Shown here in pieces: positions 60,946-64,000 of a stretch of 64,000 nt of DNA. The translations under genes were made by a program, and so were the position numbers. A model generated the notes under the pieces. It worked only from the letters and a program-made list of their open reading frames with translations, searched no databases and was not told the DNA's origin. Each line of letters opens with the position of its first letter. Within the stretch, counting starts at the first letter, position 1. Source of the DNA: Domibacillus indicus (lineage in GTDB: Bacteria > Bacillota > Bacilli > Bacillales > Domibacillaceae); NCBI RefSeq assembly GCF_023715895.1, contig NZ_JAMBOO010000008.1, positions 62,001 to 126,000 of the forward strand. Reading direction: 5' to 3'.

Positions 60946-61140
60946 TTTTGAGTACACCTCCCAATTTACTTTTATAGAACAAGCATACCAAATGGGTGTT
61001 CTATACACAAATACTAAGATTGAAAAAACAAAAAAATTCGAACCTTTGACGTGTCAAAAGACATGCTCGGTTCGATCTTGCTCTTATCCCACCTCTGAAG
61101 AAGTGGGCTTTCCCGCTTGGAAAGTCTGTAATAGAAAGAA

Positions 61141-61569
61141 AAGCATCCAGTGACGAATTTTTTTGATAAAATAGTTCGTTCTTTGTTGTAAAATGACTGC
61201 CTTAAACATAAAAAAAGCCACTTCAAAAAAGCAGCTGGTTGTTTCTATCATGAAAGAGTTTTTTCATTTTCTTCTAATTTGGCCCATTGGCGACCTCTTT
61301 CATCGACAATGCGGTCTAGTTTCTCTTCACTAATTTCTAAAGCATATGACCGAACAGATCCAACAAAAATTTGTTCATTTGCCTAACCAAACCGCTTCCT
61401 AGATCCCATAATTTGGTTTATACTTTTTGTTTTTCATACATTCTTTAGACTCTCATTTGCATTGCGTAAAATAGTATCAGGTGCCATTTTAGATTTAACA
61501 TCTGAATAAATATAGAAATGTAGGATAGCTTTTTTGTGGGAAAATTTATAACAAAACTAAAAGCATTGT
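61141..61569. other. Gap with one protein remnant
   Basis: Between the TnpB element and the kinase-like gene there is one protein-like stretch, listed separately, and a hairpin with a T run at 61210-61242 on the minus strand. Nothing else was recognised. Confidence 0.5.
61248..61390 (-). pseudogene. C-terminal fragment of a lost gene
   Basis: The minus strand encodes ANEQIFVGSVRSYALEISEE followed by KLDRIVDERGRQWAKLEENE and a normal stop at 61248. A TAG just upstream and no start codon mean that only the C-terminus is left. The family is not recognised. A terminator-like hairpin follows. Confidence 0.4.
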
Positions 61570-62283
61570 TCAATGAAACGACTTCTTTTTATATTTCTTT
61601 CTAATATACGTATAGATCCTATAAGAATGCCTTACTAAATCTAAAACAAATAATGGAATCTTAACCGGGAATTTATATAAAGTCTTCCGGTAAAACTTAT
61701 AATAAGCTTTGACGATATCATTCCATTTTTCATCTTCCTTCTCTTTGTAGAAATCAGATATATCTACAATATATCCCTTTCCGTCATTCATCATCACATT
61801 TTTCCCATGCACATCTACAGGTGTCAGCCCTTGACTTCGAGCATAATCCAATGCTTGATTGATGTCTATGATCACTTGTTCCGGTATCCTAACTCCTTTT
61901 GTAACTGCATTGTATAAGGTAATCCCTTTTAGCCGCTTTAATACAAGGAAGTTCTCTCCCTTATAGACTAATTGAGAATAAGCAGGATGGTGCCCCAATC
62001 TTTGATAAACTTCCGCTTCTTTTTCTAATCCTTCCAAGTTTCTGGCGTAGATTTTTACAACCCAATCTTTATTTGAATGATGCAGAAAAACAGCAGCATA
62101 GTTACCGACACCAAGACACTCCCACTCTTTTGGTGTGTAAAGAACCTTAATGGGTTCAAAAGGATTTTTACTTTTCATTTTCACGTTATGTATAAGCGTT
62201 TTTTCAATTAGTGCAACGTAACTTTTCATTCTCCCATACAACTCCGTCCATAACATCACAGTACTTTCTTTAAATAACGACAA
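61570..62283 (-). CDS. Protein-kinase-like protein (YrzF-type)
   Basis: Kinase-fold motifs in order: a glycine loop LGVGNYAAVFLHH, the ATP lysine in DWVVKIYARN, a helix-C Glu in LEGLEKEAEVYQRLG, a catalytic loop PVDVHGKNVMMND (Asp, Asn) and a metal Asp in GYIVDISDFY instead of DFG. This is the compact bacterial Ser/Thr kinase type like YrzF. The C-terminus is basic and aromatic (YRIYTYIRKKYKKKSFH). The start is unclear: TTG at 62283 or ATG at 62229 both have weak sites. The substrate is unknown. Confidence 0.75.
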   Translation of the reverse strand: MSLFKESTVMLWTELYGRMKSYVALIEKTLIHNVKMKSKNPFEPIKVLYTPKEWECLGVGNYAAVFLHHSNKDWVVKIYARNLEGLEKEAEVYQRLGHHPAYSQLVYKGENFLVLKRLKGITLYNAVTKGVRIPEQVIIDINQALDYARSQGLTPVDVHGKNVMMNDGKGYIVDISDFYKEKEDEKWNDIVKAYYKFYRKTLYKFPVKIPLFVLDLVRHSYRIYTYIRKKYKKKSFH

Positions 62284-62482
62284 AATCCTTATATTATATT
62301 AACCGTCATAGCTTTAATTACACAGGCTTTTTTATACCTATTATGTACAATCAATGAACCACGTGTTCCCGAAATAGACGGAGTCGGTCACATCAACAGT
62401 ACAACTCCAGTTTTGATCAAACGGGAGCTTAAACAGTATCTATGTCGAGAAGCTTCCTGAAATAGCCGTCAGAGGGAGCCGG
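62284..62482. other. Gap with GC-rich hairpin at the mug 3' end
   Basis: The hairpin AGAGGG..CCGGC / GCCGGcCCTCT at about 62470-62498 overlaps the end of the mug gene and may terminate it. No gene was seen. Confidence 0.45.
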
Positions 62483-63016
62483 CTATTCCCGCCGGCCCTC
62501 TCCTTTTACGAGGGAAGAAACAAGCGGCAGGAGCTGCTTGTAAATACTGACGATTTCCTCTATTTTCATCCTTACCAGACCACTGGAAGAAGGCGCCACA
62601 AAGTCCAGGGTGCCTGGAACGACGGAAACAGGCTGGGGGCCCCATGCAACCTGCTTCCTGCCGCTATATTCCTGATAAACCCCTTTGCCGACAAAACAAA
62701 CAATTTTAGGCCGATAATGTTCTATTTTTTTCTTTAATAAAACCCTGCCCTCTTGATACTCTTCTTTTGTAATTTCATCAGCCGTTTTCGTTGGCCTCGC
62801 CACAATATTTGTCAATCCGTACCCTAACTCTACTAATTGGCTGTCCTCGATTGCTGTAAATTTTCTAGAGGTTAATCCCGCTTCAAAAAGAATTTTCCAA
62901 AAGCGGTTATTCGGATTCGCAAAATGATGCCCCGTTTCTCCGGAGCGGACACTGGGATTGAAGCCGACAAAAAGAATATCAAGATTTTCTTTTAAATGGT
63001 CCTTAATTGGTTTCAC
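62483..63016 (-). CDS. mug: G/U mismatch-specific uracil-DNA glycosylase
   Basis: Removes uracil (and some adducts) from G:U mispairs, leaving an abasic site. The 177 aa have the family motif LFVGFNPSVRSGETGHHFAN and then PNNRFWKILFEAGL, with the catalytic Asn in GFNPS. VCFVGKGVYQEYSG and VVPGTLDFVAPSSSGLVRM are the other conserved parts. The GTG start follows GGGAGG. It is close to xth, whose product would cut the abasic site, though the TnpB element lies between. Confidence 0.92.
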   Translation of the reverse strand: MKPIKDHLKENLDILFVGFNPSVRSGETGHHFANPNNRFWKILFEAGLTSRKFTAIEDSQLVELGYGLTNIVARPTKTADEITKEEYQEGRVLLKKKIEHYRPKIVCFVGKGVYQEYSGRKQVAWGPQPVSVVPGTLDFVAPSSSGLVRMKIEEIVSIYKQLLPLVSSLVKGEGRRE

Positions 63017-63204
63017 CCTTCAGACCTCCCTCTCTTTTAATCGACTCGTTTACTTCTCTTTACTATTCCCTAGTTTTTGATGTGATAAAAAACAGAACAC
63101 TAATCCTTACCCACCGGAACAGTTTTTCAGTTTTGCTTTATTGTTCCGGATAACTTAAGCAGCGGTAAAATTTACAAAAGCTAGTTTATCATTTTCGGCG
63201 AGAA

Positions 63205-63236
63205 CACCCCCACTTCAAGCCTTGCTAAGTGGGGGA
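63205..63236 (+). repeat. Left-end hairpin of the second TnpB element
   Basis: CCCCCACTT / AAGTGGGGG with an 11-base loop, followed by ATGAATCGC. It stands about 95 bases before the second tnpB start. IS605-group left ends have such a hairpin. Confidence 0.6.
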
Positions 63237-63331
63237 TGAATCGCTGCTCTTTCAGTCATTCTTTTTCCTTGAACGCACTATTGCTAAAATGGTATAATTA
63301 GGTATAGAACAAACGTTCTGTTGTGGGGAAA

Positions 63332-64000
63332 ATGATGAAAACCAAAACAGATGAAAAAAGAACCTTCATTTTAAAGCCTTTCGGTTTAAAATCCATCCAA
63401 GTGACGAGCAAAAACAACTGATTAACCAAACGATCGGCTGCTGCCGGTTTGTCTACAATTATATATTAAATGAAAACATCAAGAGTTTCGAAAAAACAAA
63501 AAAACGGTATACAGAAACAGCTGCCAAAAAGCTTCTCCCTGGGCTAAAAGAAACATTTAAATGGTTGTCTGGTCCTGACAGTATTGCTCTTCAGGCAAGC
63601 ATCGAATATCAGTACGAAGGATTCAAAAAATATAAGGAACAGCCGAAAAAAGAATTAAAAAAACGAGCCGCTAAAAAATGTGCAGAAGGCTATACGCCAA
63701 CGGCGTATGAATTTAAGGGCCATCCGACATTCAAAAGCAAGAAAAACCCGATTCAGAGCTATACGACCAAAATGACAAACAACAATATTAAAATGATAGA
63801 CAACCACATTCAGCTGCCGAAACTCGGCTGGATTCGTTTTTCCAAGTCCCGAAACATCCAAGGCGACATTAAACGTGTCACCGTGCGCCGCAGCAGTACC
63901 GGCCGGTATTCTATTTCAGTCATTTGCGAGATGCCTTATTCCCCGTACAAACCAAGCACCAACGATGCCGTTGGCATTGACCTGGGATTAAAAGAGTTTG
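63332..64000 (+). pseudogene. tnpB: Second TnpB gene, frameshifted in an A run near the N-terminus (partial)
   Basis: The ATG at 63332 follows GTGGGG. The frame first reads MMKTKTDEKRTFIL and stops at about 63419. The TnpB sequence runs in the -1 frame from 63355: FKAFRFKIHPSDEQKQLINQ, TIGCCRFVYNYILNENIKSF, and on to the first RuvC Asp in AVGIDLGLKEF at the edge. One more A in the run of six at 63354-63359 would join both as MMKTKTDEKKNLHFKAFRFK. So this is a homopolymer indel: real mutation, frameshift signal or sequencing error. The gene runs out of the window. Confidence 0.7.

Larger units (their letters stand above)
59655..61140 (-). mobile_element. IS200/IS605-group element carrying only tnpB (IS1341-type)
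   Basis: A tnpB gene without tnpA is flanked by typical end structures. The right end (59661-59690) has CACGGCTGAAGCCG, the usual hairpin followed by GTGTCAAC on the element strand. The left end lies near 61080-61140, with a CCCAC/GTGGG hairpin (61089-61109). The element cannot move by itself without a TnpA in trans. The exact left border is uncertain. Confidence 0.65.

Noticed and set aside
63354-63360. A-AAA-AAG heptamer in the second tnpB as a classical -1 programmed frameshift site
   Set aside because: The heptamer is not in the required phase with the ATG frame, so a plain homopolymer indel is the simpler reading; slippage on the A run is still possible.

Overview
The window is chromosomal DNA of a Gram-positive, endospore-former-type member of the Bacillaceae or a close relative. 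Evidence: Shine-Dalgarno sites are AGGAGG-like, many starts are GTG or TTG, and sigma-A promoters and CcpA/Zur/CodY-type sites are visible. A T-box precedes proBA, and a block (yneP-yneQ-yneR-plsY-parE-parC, with citB nearby) keeps Bacillus subtilis gene order. I cannot name the species.

1-10.3 kb is the lysogeny and early-replication end of a prophage. A divergent switch at 4629-4801 carries four repressor-operator repeats. Leftward lie cro-like and excisionase-like regulators, an XRE protein, a 40-aa membrane peptide, a highly structured RNA, YqaI-like, YqaJ exonuclease, RecT recombinase and a replication protein cut by the window edge. Rightward lie the CI-type repressor, an ImmA-type protease, a lipoprotein, an AT-rich, translationally coupled three-gene cassette of unknown function (6363-8747) and the integrase. 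The cassette sits in the usual cargo slot between repressor and integrase and is my best candidate for an undescribed phage-defence or superinfection-exclusion system; that function is inference only.

10.3-33 kb is host chromosome: a second tyrosine recombinase, an MBL hydrolase, ilvE, a Nudix hydrolase, T-box-proB-proA, the overlapping run yfkAB-msrA-mocR, small envelope or sporulation-type proteins, a cold-shock protein, a class-3 aldehyde dehydrogenase, a YitT protein, a Zur-type-box-controlled zinc-binding lipoprotein (znuA), a second methionine aminopeptidase, an HAD phosphatase, an MFS exporter next to a TetR regulator, and mscL. 33-46 kb holds topoisomerase IV, plsY, the yne genes, a decayed M20 peptidase, ggt, an orphan cobT and aconitase.

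46-51 kb is gene-poor and decayed. It carries integrase and small-terminase-like remnants, inverted repeats and several short ORFs, which suggests an old prophage or integrative element. 51-64 kb holds a lytic transglycosylase-like protein, a large coiled-coil protein, a DUF485/ActP-type acetate permease with a cre site, an L,D-transpeptidase, a PucR/AdeR-type regulator, exonuclease III, an intact stand-alone TnpB element with its right-end omega-RNA region, a protein-kinase-like gene, a Mug uracil-DNA glycosylase and the start of a second TnpB gene disrupted in a homopolymer near its N-terminus. No tRNA, rRNA or CRISPR array was seen.
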